Shown here in pieces: positions 53,348-62,736 of a stretch of 64,000 nucleotides of DNA. Source of the stretch: Candidatus Nanopelagicales bacterium. Lineage in GTDB: Bacteria; Actinomycetota; Actinomycetes; S36-B12. The stretch's first letter is position 1; each line of letters starts with the position of its first letter. The notes beneath the pieces were generated by a model. That model ran no database searches, was not told the origin of the DNA, and saw nothing but the letters and a program-made list of their open reading frames with translations. The DNA lies in the NCBI GenBank assembly GCA_018609125.1, contig JABAYF010000016.1, forward strand, positions 65,745 through 129,744. Direction: 5' to 3'. A program made the translations under genes and the position numbers.

Positions 53348-54688
53348 GTGTCATCCACATCACCGCTCTACACCGCATTGACCGACGCAAGCCCTGCCGA
53401 CATTGCGGCGATGCCTCTCCCTGAGTCCTACCGGGCAGCGACCGTGCACAAGGACGAAGAACTCATGTTCGCCGGCGTGGAGTCCCGCGATAAAGACCCG
53501 CGCAAATCCATTCACATCGAGCAGGTACCCACACCCGAACTAGGCCCCGGCGAGGCCCTTATTGCTGTGATGGCATCGAGCATTAACTACAACACCGTGT
53601 GGACCTCCATCTTCGAACCGGTGAGCACCTTTGGCTTCCTCGCACGTTTTGGGCAGACCAATGAACTCAATCGCCGCCACGACCTGCCCTACCACGTCAT
53701 CGGTTCCGATGCGGCCGGCATCGTGTTGCGCGTTGGCCCGGGAGTTAACGCCTGGAAACCTGGCGATGAAGTCGTAGCGCACTGCCTCAATGTCGACCTG
53801 GAAAGTCCACTCGGCCACGACGACACCATGATGGACCCCGAGCAGCGCATCTGGGGATTTGAAACAAACTTCGGCGGCCTAGCCGAGATCGCCCTGGTGA
53901 AGTCAAATCAGTTGCTCCCCAAACCCAAACACCTCACCTGGGAAGAAGCTGCGGCACCCGGTCTGGTCAATTCAACCGCCTACCGTCAGTTGGTTTCTAC
54001 CCACGGTGGTGCCATGAAGCAGGGCGATGTGGTGTTGATCTGGGGAGCATCAGGGGGCTTGGGCTCCTATGCCACGCAGTACGCGGTGAACGGGGGTGCA
54101 ATACCGGTCTGTGTCGTCTCCAGTGCAGCTAAGGCTGACATCTGCCGCTCCATGGGTGCTGAACTCATTATCGACCGCAAGGCAGAAGGATTTGAGTTCT
54201 GGAAAGACCCGGTCACCCAAGACCCCCAGGAGTGGAAGCGGTTCGGTCGGCGTATCCGCGAACTCACCGGCGGTGACGATATTGACATCGTCTTTGAGCA
54301 CCCGGGCCGAGAAACCTTCGGAGCCAGCGTCTACGTCACGCGCAAGGGAGGCAAGATCGTGACCTGTGCCTCCACCTCCGGGTACATGCACGAGTACGAC
54401 AATCGCTACCTGTGGATGCACCTGAAGAGCATCATTGGCTCACACTTTGCCAATTACCGCGAAGCCTATGAAGCCAACCGACTCATTGACCGAGGAATGA
54501 TCCATCCCACCCTGTCCCAGACCTTCGACCTCGCCGATGCCGGCGCCGCCACCTTGGAAGTTCATCACAATCGGCACCAGGGCAAGGTTGGCGTGCTGTG
54601 TTTGGCTCCTGAGGCCGGCCTAGGGGTCAGCAATCCGGAAAAGCGCGAACGATTGCTTCCGGCGCTCACGCGTTTCACCGGCGCATAG
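53348..54688 (+). CDS. ccr: crotonyl-CoA carboxylase/reductase
   Basis: NADPH-dependent reductive carboxylation of crotonyl-CoA to (2S)-ethylmalonyl-CoA, the key step of the ethylmalonyl-CoA pathway. The 446 residues belong to the medium-chain reductase family: INYNTVWTSIFEPVSTF, YHVIGSDAAGIVLRVGPGV, the long insert with LGHDDTMMDPEQRIWGFETNFGG, the nucleotide-binding VLIWGASGGLGSYATQ, and FEHPGRETFGASVYVTRKGG. The GTG start has GGAGG 6 bases upstream. Its length and inserts match Ccr rather than simple quinone reductases. Confidence 0.95.
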   Translation: MSSTSPLYTALTDASPADIAAMPLPESYRAATVHKDEELMFAGVESRDKDPRKSIHIEQVPTPELGPGEALIAVMASSINYNTVWTSIFEPVSTFGFLARFGQTNELNRRHDLPYHVIGSDAAGIVLRVGPGVNAWKPGDEVVAHCLNVDLESPLGHDDTMMDPEQRIWGFETNFGGLAEIALVKSNQLLPKPKHLTWEEAAAPGLVNSTAYRQLVSTHGGAMKQGDVVLIWGASGGLGSYATQYAVNGGAIPVCVVSSAAKADICRSMGAELIIDRKAEGFEFWKDPVTQDPQEWKRFGRRIRELTGGDDIDIVFEHPGRETFGASVYVTRKGGKIVTCASTSGYMHEYDNRYLWMHLKSIIGSHFANYREAYEANRLIDRGMIHPTLSQTFDLADAGAATLEVHHNRHQGKVGVLCLAPEAGLGVSNPEKRERLLPALTRFTGA

Positions 54689-54732
54689 ACCCTTCTTCTC
54701 CCCTTACGATAGGGCGGAACCAGGTGAGTGGG

Positions 54733-54755
54733 GCCATCGTCTGATTGCCGATGGC
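54733..54755 (+). terminator. weak candidate terminator after ccr
   Basis: GCCATCG and CGATGGC form a 7-bp stem with a nine-base loop, followed by only TTTG. It lies 44 bases after the ccr stop in a 122-base gap. The short T run makes it doubtful. Confidence 0.25.
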
Positions 54756-54810
54756 TTTGCCCGCCTGTATTTGACCAGATCGGTAACCATGGGCGACTGA
54801 AGGAGGGTGA

Positions 54811-56730
54811 GTGACCACGCACGCGGCCACAGCCACGCCCTGGAACCTCGATAAGGGTCGCCCGGCCGGCGAGATGGGCTACCTACCCGGTCTCGATGCC
54901 ATTCGCGCTCTGGCCGTTTTGGGCGTCATGTTTTATCACGCTGACCTGCCCTGGATGCCGGGTGGTTTTCTCGGTGTCGATGTCTTCTTTGTGCTGTCCG
55001 GGTTCTTGATCACCTCCCTCCTCCTGGAGGAGTTCGACCGAGGCGGCCGCATTAACTTCAAGCGTTTCTATATCCGCCGAGCCCGCCGGTTACTCCCCGC
55101 CCTCCTACTCATGCTCGCCGTTGTTGGTGCGCTGGCCGCCTTCGTTTACCGCGATGCTGCACCCGCATTTCGCGCCGACGCAATCGCATCACTGTTCTAT
55201 GTCAACAACTGGTGGTACATCGCGGCCGACCAGTCCTATTTTGAATTCATCGGGCGACCGCCCCTGCTGAAACACCTGTGGTCACTGGCCATCGAAGAAC
55301 AGTTCTATTTGATCTGGCCGCTGATCACCCTGGCCCTGTTGAAGTTTGGTAAACGCCGCGCGGTGCTGTACACAGCGCTGATCGGCGCGGTCGCCTCCAC
55401 GGTGTGGATGGCCGTGCTGTCTATCTCCAACGGATTCCCCGAGCTTGCCGACCCCAGCCGCGCCTACTTCGGCACCGATACGCACATCATGGGCCTGCTG
55501 CTCGGTGCAGCCTTGGCCACGGTGTGGCGCCCAGGACGTCTATCCACCCGACTCACACCCGGTGCCCAGGCACTGATTATGGGGCTGGGCTTTGCGTCCT
55601 TGGTCGCCATCATCTGGGTCTTCTGGCAGGTCGGGGAGTTCAGTAGCTTCCTGTACCGCGGCGGATTCCTAGCCTTCGCTGCACTGGTCTGTCTCCTGGT
55701 TGCCACCGCAAGCCATCCGGGAACACCCTTCGGGCGCCTACTGGGCACGCAACCCTGGCGCTACATCGGCCAACGCTCCTACGGGCTTTACCTGTGGCAC
55801 TGGCCAGTGTTTATGGTGACCCGACCCGATCTGGACATCGGACTTGATGGCATCCCCAATCTCATCCTGCGTTTCGGTCTCACCTTCGGGTTGGCCGAGT
55901 TGTCCTACCGCTATGTGGAAATGCCGATCCGTCGAGGTGCAATCAAGAAGTTCTTCACCGACTGGCGCAACTCCGACGACGAAGACAAAGCCCACCTCGC
56001 GCAACGCGTCCTCGTCGGCACGGGCGTATCTTTCGCCGCCGTCGCGCTCGTGGGCGCCGGACTTGCCACCGCGCCGACCGCTAACGAACAACTCGCGCCA
56101 GACGTAGCCGCGGCCATCGGCATTGCCAACGGCGGACCCACCAGCATTCTCATCGACGCAAGCCCCCGCCCTACCCCCGCCCCCGCACCGACTCCGACAC
56201 CGACCGTCACCGGTGAGTCAGCCCCGACCCCGGCGCCGAAACCGAGCGGTCCAGCGAGCAATGCCAACGGCATCCTCACCGCCATCGGTGATTCAGTCAT
56301 GCTTGGGGTGGCCCCACACTTGCAGGACAAGATCAAAAAATCCTCGGTCGATGCTGAAGTCAGCCGGCAAGCTTCGGGGGTTTTGGAGCGAGTCGAAGCA
56401 CTTGCTGCCGCCGACCTCCTGGCCCCGACCGTGGTCATCCATACCGGCACCAACGGAATCATCACCGAAGACCAACTGCGGACCATGCTCGACACCCTCA
56501 GCGATCGCGAACGCGTCGTGGTGATCAACGTTAATGTGCCCCGGCGTTGGACCGCCCCGAACAACGAGATGATCGCGGTGGTAGTACCCGACTACCCCAA
56601 CGCCGTCATCGCCGACTGGGCATCAGTATCTGCTGGTCGATCGGACTTCTTCGTCTCTGATGGTGTACACCCCACCTGGGAGGGCACCAAAGCTTTCGTG
56701 CGCGAAATCATGGCAGCCGCTGGCCTTTAG
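54811..56730 (+). CDS. OafA-type membrane acyltransferase with C-terminal SGNH domain
   Basis: 639 residues. The N-terminal ~390 residues form an acyltransferase-3 domain with about ten membrane helices, starting LPGLDAIRALAVLGVMFYHADLPW and FLGVDVFFVLSGFLIT. After a Pro/Thr-rich linker (PRPTPAPAPTPTPT, ~450-463) comes an extracytoplasmic SGNH-hydrolase-like domain with AIGDSVMLG (nucleophile Ser), HTGTNG and SDGVHPTWEG (Asp-His). Such fusions O-acetylate cell-surface glycans. The GTG start has AAGGAGG 4-5 bases upstream. The acceptor glycan is unknown. Confidence 0.9.
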   Translation: MTTHAATATPWNLDKGRPAGEMGYLPGLDAIRALAVLGVMFYHADLPWMPGGFLGVDVFFVLSGFLITSLLLEEFDRGGRINFKRFYIRRARRLLPALLLMLAVVGALAAFVYRDAAPAFRADAIASLFYVNNWWYIAADQSYFEFIGRPPLLKHLWSLAIEEQFYLIWPLITLALLKFGKRRAVLYTALIGAVASTVWMAVLSISNGFPELADPSRAYFGTDTHIMGLLLGAALATVWRPGRLSTRLTPGAQALIMGLGFASLVAIIWVFWQVGEFSSFLYRGGFLAFAALVCLLVATASHPGTPFGRLLGTQPWRYIGQRSYGLYLWHWPVFMVTRPDLDIGLDGIPNLILRFGLTFGLAELSYRYVEMPIRRGAIKKFFTDWRNSDDEDKAHLAQRVLVGTGVSFAAVALVGAGLATAPTANEQLAPDVAAAIGIANGGPTSILIDASPRPTPAPAPTPTPTVTGESAPTPAPKPSGPASNANGILTAIGDSVMLGVAPHLQDKIKKSSVDAEVSRQASGVLERVEALAAADLLAPTVVIHTGTNGIITEDQLRTMLDTLSDRERVVVINVNVPRRWTAPNNEMIAVVVPDYPNAVIADWASVSAGRSDFFVSDGVHPTWEGTKAFVREIMAAAGL

Positions 56731-56743
56731 GCCGACCGGTTGG

Positions 56744-57502
56744 TCAAGGCATCGCTGACAAACCACCATCAACAACCATCGACTGGCCAGTCATGAACTG
56801 TGCGGCTGAAGAAGCCAAAAAGACTGCGGGGCCAGCGATCTCGTCGGGCGTACCCCAGCGCTGCATTGGCACACGAGACAGGGTGCCAGCCTCAGCTTCT
56901 TCACTCACTCGCAAGAAGTCCGTGAGGTCTGTATCAATCCAACCGGGCAGCAGCGCATTTACCCGCACCCCAGCCCATGCTGTTTCCAATGCAAGACTCT
57001 GCGTGAAGGACACGAGCGCCGCTTTTGCCGCTCCGTAATGCGACATCGTGGGGGCACCACGCAGTGCAACGACGGATGAAACATTGATGATGCTGCCTCG
57101 GGATTCCATGATGGCAGGTAGCGCGGCCTGCGTTGCCTGCACCACCGAATGCAGGTTGAGTCGCAGCGTCTTTTCCCATCCACTCATACGCATCGTCGCG
57201 ACCGGAATGGAAAAAGAATTGCCACCGGCGTTATTGACCAGGGTGTCTAGCCCACCCAAACCGGCAATACCGTGCTCGATCCCCGCCCGCAGGGCATCCT
57301 CATCGAGTGCATCAGCAACACAGACGACCGCCTTGCGTCCACGACGTTGAATCTCATCAGCCACCTCATTGAGCAATTCCTCGTTGCGGGCCATTACAGC
57401 AACATCAGCTCCTGAATCGGCAAAGGCCAGCGCGATAGCCCGCCCGATCCCGCGTGACGCGCCGGTCACGAGCGTGCGCTTGCCGGCTAACGAGAAATTC
57501 AT
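56744..57502 (-). CDS. SDR family oxidoreductase
   Basis: 252-residue short-chain dehydrogenase. NAD(P)-binding motif LVTGASRGIGRAIALAFADSG, the structural NNAG in LVNNAGGNS, the catalytic Ser-Tyr-Lys (INVSSVVALRGAPTMSHYGAAKAAL) and the C-terminal GQSMVVDGG are all present. It resembles FabG-like 3-oxoacyl reductases; the substrate is not predictable. ATG 57502 has GGAG 7 bases upstream and overlaps the hydrolase stop by 4 bases. Confidence 0.93.
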   Translation of the reverse strand: MNFSLAGKRTLVTGASRGIGRAIALAFADSGADVAVMARNEELLNEVADEIQRRGRKAVVCVADALDEDALRAGIEHGIAGLGGLDTLVNNAGGNSFSIPVATMRMSGWEKTLRLNLHSVVQATQAALPAIMESRGSIINVSSVVALRGAPTMSHYGAAKAALVSFTQSLALETAWAGVRVNALLPGWIDTDLTDFLRVSEEAEAGTLSRVPMQRWGTPDEIAGPAVFLASSAAQFMTGQSMVVDGGLSAMP

Positions 57503-58260
57503 AGGTCGCTCCACATCTGCATTGGTCCCTGGGCAATGACATCGGCCTGCGTCCACTCGGTAGCCAGTGGGGCCGCCACCGGGTTGACGCGCGACACGAT
57601 CTCGTTGAGTACCCGCTGAACATATCGCTCCCCCACCCATAAGTGTTTGGCTCCGGGAATCCCAACGATTTCCACGGCCGGGAGCCCAGCGAAGGCCGCT
57701 ACCGCAGCCGTCGGTGGTAGATAGTCGTCAAATTCAGGCACGAGCGCGGTCACGGGGGTGTCAACCGAACGCCACCGAGACAGTTCCGTGGGCGTGGTGA
57801 AGCGCAGCGGCGGGGATAGCAGGATCACACCGGCAACGGCTGCATCACTGGCATGGCGAAGAATCACATCGGTTCCAAAGGACCAGCCAAGAAGCCACGG
57901 GTGCACCAGATGATGCTGCTGTGCATAAGCAATGGCGGACTGAAGATCCAGGCCCTCAGCCGTGGATCGGTCATACTCTCCTTCACTCGTCCCCGAGGCT
58001 GATGTTGTTCCGCGCGTATTGAATCGCAACACGGCGATATCGGCCTGTGCGGGGAGCCGCCATGCCGCCTTGCGCAGCACATGGCTATCCATCATTCCGC
58101 CGTGGGTAGGCAGGGGGTGCACGCAGATGATGGTGGCCACTGGTTCCCGATGCAGCGGGCGGGAGAGTTCAGCCACAAGGCGCAGTCCATCAGCGGTGAT
58201 CAGCGTTAGGGCTTCACGGTGCGCGGGCAATACGCTCCCCGCACGAATCAGTTCACTCAT
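57499..58260 (-). CDS. alpha/beta hydrolase
   Basis: 253-residue serine hydrolase fold. CVHPLPTHGGMMDSHV is the oxyanion region, GWSFGTDVIL the nucleophile elbow (Ser), PEFDDYLPP carries a likely catalytic Asp and GAKHLWVGE the His. The sequence resembles the alpha/beta hydrolases annotated as dienelactone-type or YqiA-like; the substrate is unknown. It is coupled to the downstream SDR by a 4-base overlap. Confidence 0.85.
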   Translation of the reverse strand: MSELIRAGSVLPAHREALTLITADGLRLVAELSRPLHREPVATIICVHPLPTHGGMMDSHVLRKAAWRLPAQADIAVLRFNTRGTTSASGTSEGEYDRSTAEGLDLQSAIAYAQQHHLVHPWLLGWSFGTDVILRHASDAAVAGVILLSPPLRFTTPTELSRWRSVDTPVTALVPEFDDYLPPTAAVAAFAGLPAVEIVGIPGAKHLWVGERYVQRVLNEIVSRVNPVAAPLATEWTQADVIAQGPMQMWSDL

Positions 58261-58302
58261 GTGCTTATCCCGTCGCGGTGGCTGTTCATCAAAGGTGTGC
58301 AG

Positions 58303-58578
58303 CTATCGGCGCGGTCGGCGGCGGTCTCGGGCCTGCCAGCACACCGTGTGCCAGTGCCGGCGATCGTCAGCCCCTCGATCTACCGGCCATGTGACCACGT
58401 GGGGAGTAGCCGGTTGAATCAAATGATCGCAGCCAGGACAGCGATAGGGCTTGGTAGAAGAGGACCCGGTGAGCCGGCGCACCACATAATCCCCATCCGG
58501 GTGCTCCTCGACGGTCTCATTCAGACGAGGCCCGGGGGTGCCGTTGCTCTTAGGTCGCGCTGGACGACGGCGTCCCAT
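58303..58578 (-). CDS. small zinc-ribbon-like conserved protein
   Basis: 91 residues, very basic at both ends (MGRRRPARPK, ARDRRRPRR). A metal-site pattern runs RCPGCDHLI ... PHVVTWP ... RRHWHTVCW, i.e. Cys-x2-Cys with downstream His and Cys ligands. Similar proteins of unknown function, sometimes labelled ATP/GTP-binding, are widespread in actinobacteria as I recall. ATG 58578 has a strong AGGAGGTGAG just upstream. It lies between the double hydroxyacyl-CoA dehydrogenase (25 bases) and the hydrolase (42 bases) on the same strand. Confidence 0.8.
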   Translation of the reverse strand: MGRRRPARPKSNGTPGPRLNETVEEHPDGDYVVRRLTGSSSTKPYRCPGCDHLIQPATPHVVTWPVDRGADDRRHWHTVCWQARDRRRPRR

Positions 58579-58603
58579 CTCACCTCCTGTGTACCCGGCC
58601 AAC

Positions 58604-60382
58604 TTAGGCGTAGGTGCGAAACCCTCGGCCGCTCTTCTTTCCCACATAACCGGCAGTGACGAGATGCTCAAGGCGGGGGGCCGGAGCGAAACCACGTTCG
58701 CGAAACTCCCGATACAGCGTCTGCTGAATGGTCAACGACACATCTAGCCCCACGACATCGAGCAATTCAAAGGGCCCCATGGGATAGCCACAACCCTTTT
58801 TCATTGCCAGATCAATATCGTCAACGGCGGCGTAGTTTGCCTCCAGCATCCGCACCGAGTCGTTGAGATAGGGGAAGAGCAGGGCGTTGACGATGAAACC
58901 GGCCCGGTCGCCACACACCACCGGATGCTTGGCCAACCGGTTGACCACATCGAGTGCTGTTGCGGCGACCTCGTCAGAGGTGCACACGGTGCGCACTACT
59001 TCTACAAGTTTCATCTGCGGTGCCGGGTTAAAGAAGTGCAGTCCCACCACGTCGCCGGGCCGAGAGGTTGATACGGCCATCTCCACGACCGGCAAACTTG
59101 AGGTGGTCGTTGCCAATACAGCGCCGGGTCGAGCAATCTCATCAAGATTTTCAAAGAGGGCGATCTTCAGATCGAGGTTCTCCGCGATCGCCTCCACGAT
59201 CAGATCAGCCGAGCGCAAGTCTTCCAGGCTGGCACTCGTCGACAGGCGCGCAAGAGCTGCGTCTCGATCGGGCGACTCCAACTTGCCGCGCTGTACAGCC
59301 TTTTCCATTGACTTGGTGATCGCACCGAGTGCAGCCGTTGCCTTGTCCGTTGATCGGGCCACGAGGAGTACCTGGAACCCCGACTTTGCGAAGACTTCGG
59401 CGATGCCCGTTGCCATGGTGCCTGACCCCACAACACCGACCGCCTCAACAGGGCGCCCAGTCCCAAAATCTGATCTGGCCAGCGCGGTTTCAGCATCATC
59501 AATAACCGCCGGCGAATGAGCCTCTGCATAGGTATAGAAACCGCGTCCGGTTTTACGGCCGAGCAGGCCTGCGGTGACCATCTGCTTCAGCAGTGGGTGC
59601 GGCGCATGCAGTCGATCACGGCCCTGCTTGTACATCGTGTCCAAAATTTCATACGCCGTGTCCAGGCCGATTAGATCAAGCAGCGCGAGCGGGCCCATGG
59701 GATACCCACAGCCCAATTTCATGGCCTCATCAATGTCTTCGCGTGCTGCGTAGCGTGAGTCGTACATGGACACCGCATGGTTGAGGTAGCCGAAGAGCAA
59801 AGCGTTAGCGATGAAACCGGCGCGATCGCCGACCACCACCGGCTCTTTGCCAAGGCGTTGCGCTACATCAGTGACACTGTCGATTACCTCGGGTGCACTC
59901 ACCACCGTGCGCACGATCTCAACGAACTTTTGCACTGGCGCTGGATTGAAGAAGTGCAAACCCACCACCCGGTCGGGGCGCGAGGTGGCCACTGAGATCT
60001 CGGTGACCGACAGTGATGAGGTATTGGTGGCCAAGATCGTATGTTCTGGAGTAAGGGAATCCAGGGTGGCGAAAAGATCGCGCTTGAGTTCAAGGCGCTC
60101 CGGGATCGCTTCAATGACAAGGTCGGCCGTAGCGAGGGCGCTCAGTTCGGTAGAAAAATTGATTCGGTCCCACAGGGCCGTCTGGTCAGCGGCTGTGAGT
60201 TTGCCGCGCTTGACGGCACGATCGGTGGAATGGCGCAACGTAGCCTGGCCACGTTCAAGGGCCGGCTGGCTTGCCTCAACGGCGATCACCGAAAAACCAT
60301 TACGGGCGAACACCTCAGCGATGCCAGCCCCCATGGTGCCAAGCCCTACAACCCCTACGGTTTGGATCTGACCAGCTGCCAC
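58604..60382 (-). CDS. 3-hydroxyacyl-CoA dehydrogenase, tandem-duplicated
   Basis: 592 residues made of two complete copies of 3-hydroxyacyl-CoA dehydrogenase. Each has a Rossmann motif (GVVGLGTMGAGIAEVFARNG and GVVGSGTMATGIAEVFAKSG), a VVGLHFFNPAP catalytic-histidine block, GDRAGFI and a GCGYPMGP helical C-terminus. It oxidises (S)-3-hydroxyacyl-CoA with NAD, or reduces acetoacetyl-CoA for the ethylmalonyl-CoA route. GTG 60382 is preferred over ATG 60388 because GGGAGG lies 6 bases before the GTG but touches the ATG. Confidence 0.93.
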   Translation of the reverse strand: MAAGQIQTVGVVGLGTMGAGIAEVFARNGFSVIAVEASQPALERGQATLRHSTDRAVKRGKLTAADQTALWDRINFSTELSALATADLVIEAIPERLELKRDLFATLDSLTPEHTILATNTSSLSVTEISVATSRPDRVVGLHFFNPAPVQKFVEIVRTVVSAPEVIDSVTDVAQRLGKEPVVVGDRAGFIANALLFGYLNHAVSMYDSRYAAREDIDEAMKLGCGYPMGPLALLDLIGLDTAYEILDTMYKQGRDRLHAPHPLLKQMVTAGLLGRKTGRGFYTYAEAHSPAVIDDAETALARSDFGTGRPVEAVGVVGSGTMATGIAEVFAKSGFQVLLVARSTDKATAALGAITKSMEKAVQRGKLESPDRDAALARLSTSASLEDLRSADLIVEAIAENLDLKIALFENLDEIARPGAVLATTTSSLPVVEMAVSTSRPGDVVGLHFFNPAPQMKLVEVVRTVCTSDEVAATALDVVNRLAKHPVVCGDRAGFIVNALLFPYLNDSVRMLEANYAAVDDIDLAMKKGCGYPMGPFELLDVVGLDVSLTIQQTLYREFRERGFAPAPRLEHLVTAGYVGKKSGRGFRTYA

Positions 60383-60471
60383 GAGCATCCTCCCAGGAAA
60401 CGTGTACCAGCCCTTGGCCGGATAAATCGCGCTCAGTCTCCCATGACCCAGCGTGACGCCCGAGACCGGAG

Positions 60472-60477
60472 TAGTGT
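60472..60477 (+). promoter_or_regulatory. -10 box of the aldehyde dehydrogenase (leaderless)
   Basis: TAGTGT, 6 bases before ATG 60484, in the divergent gap; no ribosome site is present. Confidence 0.5.
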
Positions 60478-60483
60478 CCAAAG

Positions 60484-61989
60484 ATGGCCACGCAATCATC
60501 TGTCGTTGAGTCCCGCTCCCCACTGTCTGGCGACCTGATCGACACCTTCGCGATCACTTCCGCCCCGGAGGTACACGCTGCCGTTGACGGTGCGCGGATT
60601 GCTGGACAGTGGTGGGCAGATCTTGGTTGGCGTGCCCGGCGGAGCTACCTCATGGGAATCAAAAGACACCTGGCCCGCCACGGTGAAGAACTTGCTGCTC
60701 TTGTCCATGCGGAGATGGGAAAGCCGCTAGACGATGCCCGACTCGAGATCGCATTGACAATCGAACATGTGCACTGGGCAGCCAATAGGGCTGAGTCAGT
60801 CCTGGGTGAACGCAGGGTGAGTACAGGTCTGCTGACCATCAATCAGCGAGCCACCTTGGCGTATCAGCCCGTAGGCGTTGTGGCCGTCATTGGACCATGG
60901 AACTATCCGGTGTTCACCCCGATGGGTTCGATCATCTATGCCCTCGCTGCCGGTAACGCGGTGGTCTTTAAACCATCCGAGTGGACCACAGCGACGGGAG
61001 CCTGGCTGGTTAACGCAATCAACTCCGTTGTCACGTCTCAGCAGTTGGTGACGATGGTGTGCGGGCCTGGCGATGTCGGGGCGGCCCTGTGCGTGTCCGG
61101 TGCAAACGTTGTCTCCTTCACCGGTTCTGCAGCCACCGGACGGCACGTGTTGCGCGCATGCGCTGAGTCCCTCACTCCGGTGGTGCTGGAATGCGGCGGC
61201 AAAGATGCAGCATTGGTTGACGAAGATGCTGATCTAATCACCGCGGCTGACGCGATCGTTTTCGGCGCACTTTCCAATGCCGGCCAAACGTGCGTCGGGA
61301 TTGAGCGGGTGTACGCACATCACCTCATCCGAGACGAACTCATTGAGTTAATTACCGAACGCGCCAGCCGACTCGAAACCGGTACCCACGGCGCAGCCTC
61401 TTACGGCCCCATGACGCTGCCCACCCAGGCTGACGTGGTGAGTGCTCATCTCAACGATGCTCTTGCCCGAGGCGGTACCGCCGTGCTGGGTGGGCCATCA
61501 TCCCTGCGCGGCCGTGTCGTCACCCCGATCGTGCTGGTGGATGTCCCTGAGGACTCCACCGCTGTGCAGGAGGAGACCTTCGGCCCCACGATCGTCATCA
61601 ATACTGTGCGAGACCTCGAAGAAGGAGTCGATCGGGCAAATGCCACCGGCTACGGACTCGCCGCATCAGTATTTGGGCGTACTCCCTCCCGCGTGCGAGC
61701 AGCCGCTCGCAACCTTCGCGTTGGCATGGTCAGCATCAACTCCTGGGTGATGTACGCGGGTGTTCCCGAACTTCCCTGGGGCGGAGTTGGCGAATCCGGA
61801 GCGGGCCGCATTCATGGAGCTGATGGACTACGTGCTTTCAGCCGGGCCAAAGCCACCGTTGACCAGCGTTTTGCCCTGCCCATCTCACTCACCTCGTTTG
61901 AACGTCCCCCGTGGGCTGGGAAACTCGTCATGGCCGCGATGCGCTGGCGCCATGGCGGGCTTGGCCGGGAACACACGATCAAGGATTAG
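60484..61989 (+). CDS. aldehyde dehydrogenase family protein
   Basis: 501-residue NAD(P)-dependent aldehyde dehydrogenase. The nucleotide-binding region is VAVIGPWNYPVFTPMG and FTGSAATGRHV; the catalytic glutamate is in VVLECGGKDAALV and the cysteine in SNAGQTCVGIERV; EETFGPTIVI follows. It looks like the succinate-semialdehyde/broad aldehyde group. The C-terminal ~60 residues after GADGLRAFSRAK form a basic tail common in actinobacterial members. The substrate is not predictable. Confidence 0.93.
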   Translation: MATQSSVVESRSPLSGDLIDTFAITSAPEVHAAVDGARIAGQWWADLGWRARRSYLMGIKRHLARHGEELAALVHAEMGKPLDDARLEIALTIEHVHWAANRAESVLGERRVSTGLLTINQRATLAYQPVGVVAVIGPWNYPVFTPMGSIIYALAAGNAVVFKPSEWTTATGAWLVNAINSVVTSQQLVTMVCGPGDVGAALCVSGANVVSFTGSAATGRHVLRACAESLTPVVLECGGKDAALVDEDADLITAADAIVFGALSNAGQTCVGIERVYAHHLIRDELIELITERASRLETGTHGAASYGPMTLPTQADVVSAHLNDALARGGTAVLGGPSSLRGRVVTPIVLVDVPEDSTAVQEETFGPTIVINTVRDLEEGVDRANATGYGLAASVFGRTPSRVRAAARNLRVGMVSINSWVMYAGVPELPWGGVGESGAGRIHGADGLRAFSRAKATVDQRFALPISLTSFERPPWAGKLVMAAMRWRHGGLGREHTIKD

Positions 61990-62012
61990 TCGATGCTTCG
62001 TGGTGCCATGCT

Positions 62013-62711
62013 TTAAAACAGCCGGGCACTTACGTCATCCATGCCACGCAACTCGTCATAGTCCAATACGACACAGTCGATACCTCGGTCGGTGGCTAGG
62101 ACTCGGGCCTGCGGTTTGATGGCTTGGGCGGCAAAAATTCCGCGCACAGGCGCAATCGTGGAATCTCGGTTGAGTAATTCCAGATAGCGAGTGAGTTGTT
62201 CGACACCATCAATCTCACCGCGCCTTTTGATTTCGATGGCCACGGCCTGTCCCCGACCATCTCGCGCCAAAATGTCAACCGGACCAATCGCGGTGGGATA
62301 TTCGCGGCGCACGAGCGACCACCCTTGCCCTAGCGCATCAAGTCGTTGCGACAGCAACTCCTGCAGGTGCGCCTCCACCCCGTCCTTGACCAGACCGGGG
62401 TCGGTTCCCAACTCGTGGGAACTGTCGTGTTCGATGTCAAGGACGGTGATGCGCAGTGTCTCGCCAGCCTTGTTCGTCACCACCCAGATCATCGCCTCAC
62501 TGGTTAACTCCCCCGACTCCTGGTCGACAGGTGGCTCCTCGGTCAACCAGCACGGCGGACTCATCCAGTTCAGCGGCTTATACGACCCACCATCGGCATG
62601 AACGAGCACCGAACCATCGGCCTTCATCATCAAAAGCCGGCGTGCCTCAGGCAGATGTGCACTGAGTTTGCCCTGGTAGTCAACAATGCAACGAGCCACC
62701 ACGATGCGCAT
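62013..62711 (-). CDS. nucS: mismatch-specific endonuclease NucS (EndoMS)
   Basis: Cuts both strands at DNA mismatches and replaces MutS/MutL in most actinobacteria. The 232 residues start [23 protein letters not shown] and have an N-terminal DNA-binding domain and a C-terminal restriction-like nuclease with [20 protein letters not shown] (Asp and Glu-x-Lys catalytic residues) and [14 protein letters not shown]. The end DDVSARLF fits the hydrophobic tail used to bind the sliding clamp. TAGGCT lies 6 bases before the ATG with no ribosome site. Confidence 0.96.
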   Translation of the reverse strand: MRIVVARCIVDYQGKLSAHLPEARRLLMMKADGSVLVHADGGSYKPLNWMSPPCWLTEEPPVDQESGELTSEAMIWVVTNKAGETLRITVLDIEHDSSHELGTDPGLVKDGVEAHLQELLSQRLDALGQGWSLVRREYPTAIGPVDILARDGRGQAVAIEIKRRGEIDGVEQLTRYLELLNRDSTIAPVRGIFAAQAIKPQARVLATDRGIDCVVLDYDELRGMDDVSARLF

Positions 62712-62717
62712 GCCGAC

Positions 62718-62736
62718 AGCCTAGGCCTGTTAATGT
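62718..62736. promoter_or_regulatory. divergent leaderless promoters of nucS and the ABC transporter
   Basis: TAGGCT on the minus strand (62718-62723) ends 6 bases before the nucS ATG; TAATGT on the plus strand (62731-62736) ends 6 bases before the transporter ATG. The whole divergent gap is 31 bases, so the two promoters nearly touch and probably compete. Confidence 0.5.

Noticed and set aside
54733-54755. Riboswitch in front of the OafA-type gene
   Set aside because: Only a single short hairpin is visible; kept as a weak terminator candidate instead.
55911-56564. 217-codon minus-strand frame with Gly/Ala/Val repeats
   Set aside because: It mirrors the Pro/Thr linker and SGNH region of the OafA-type protein.
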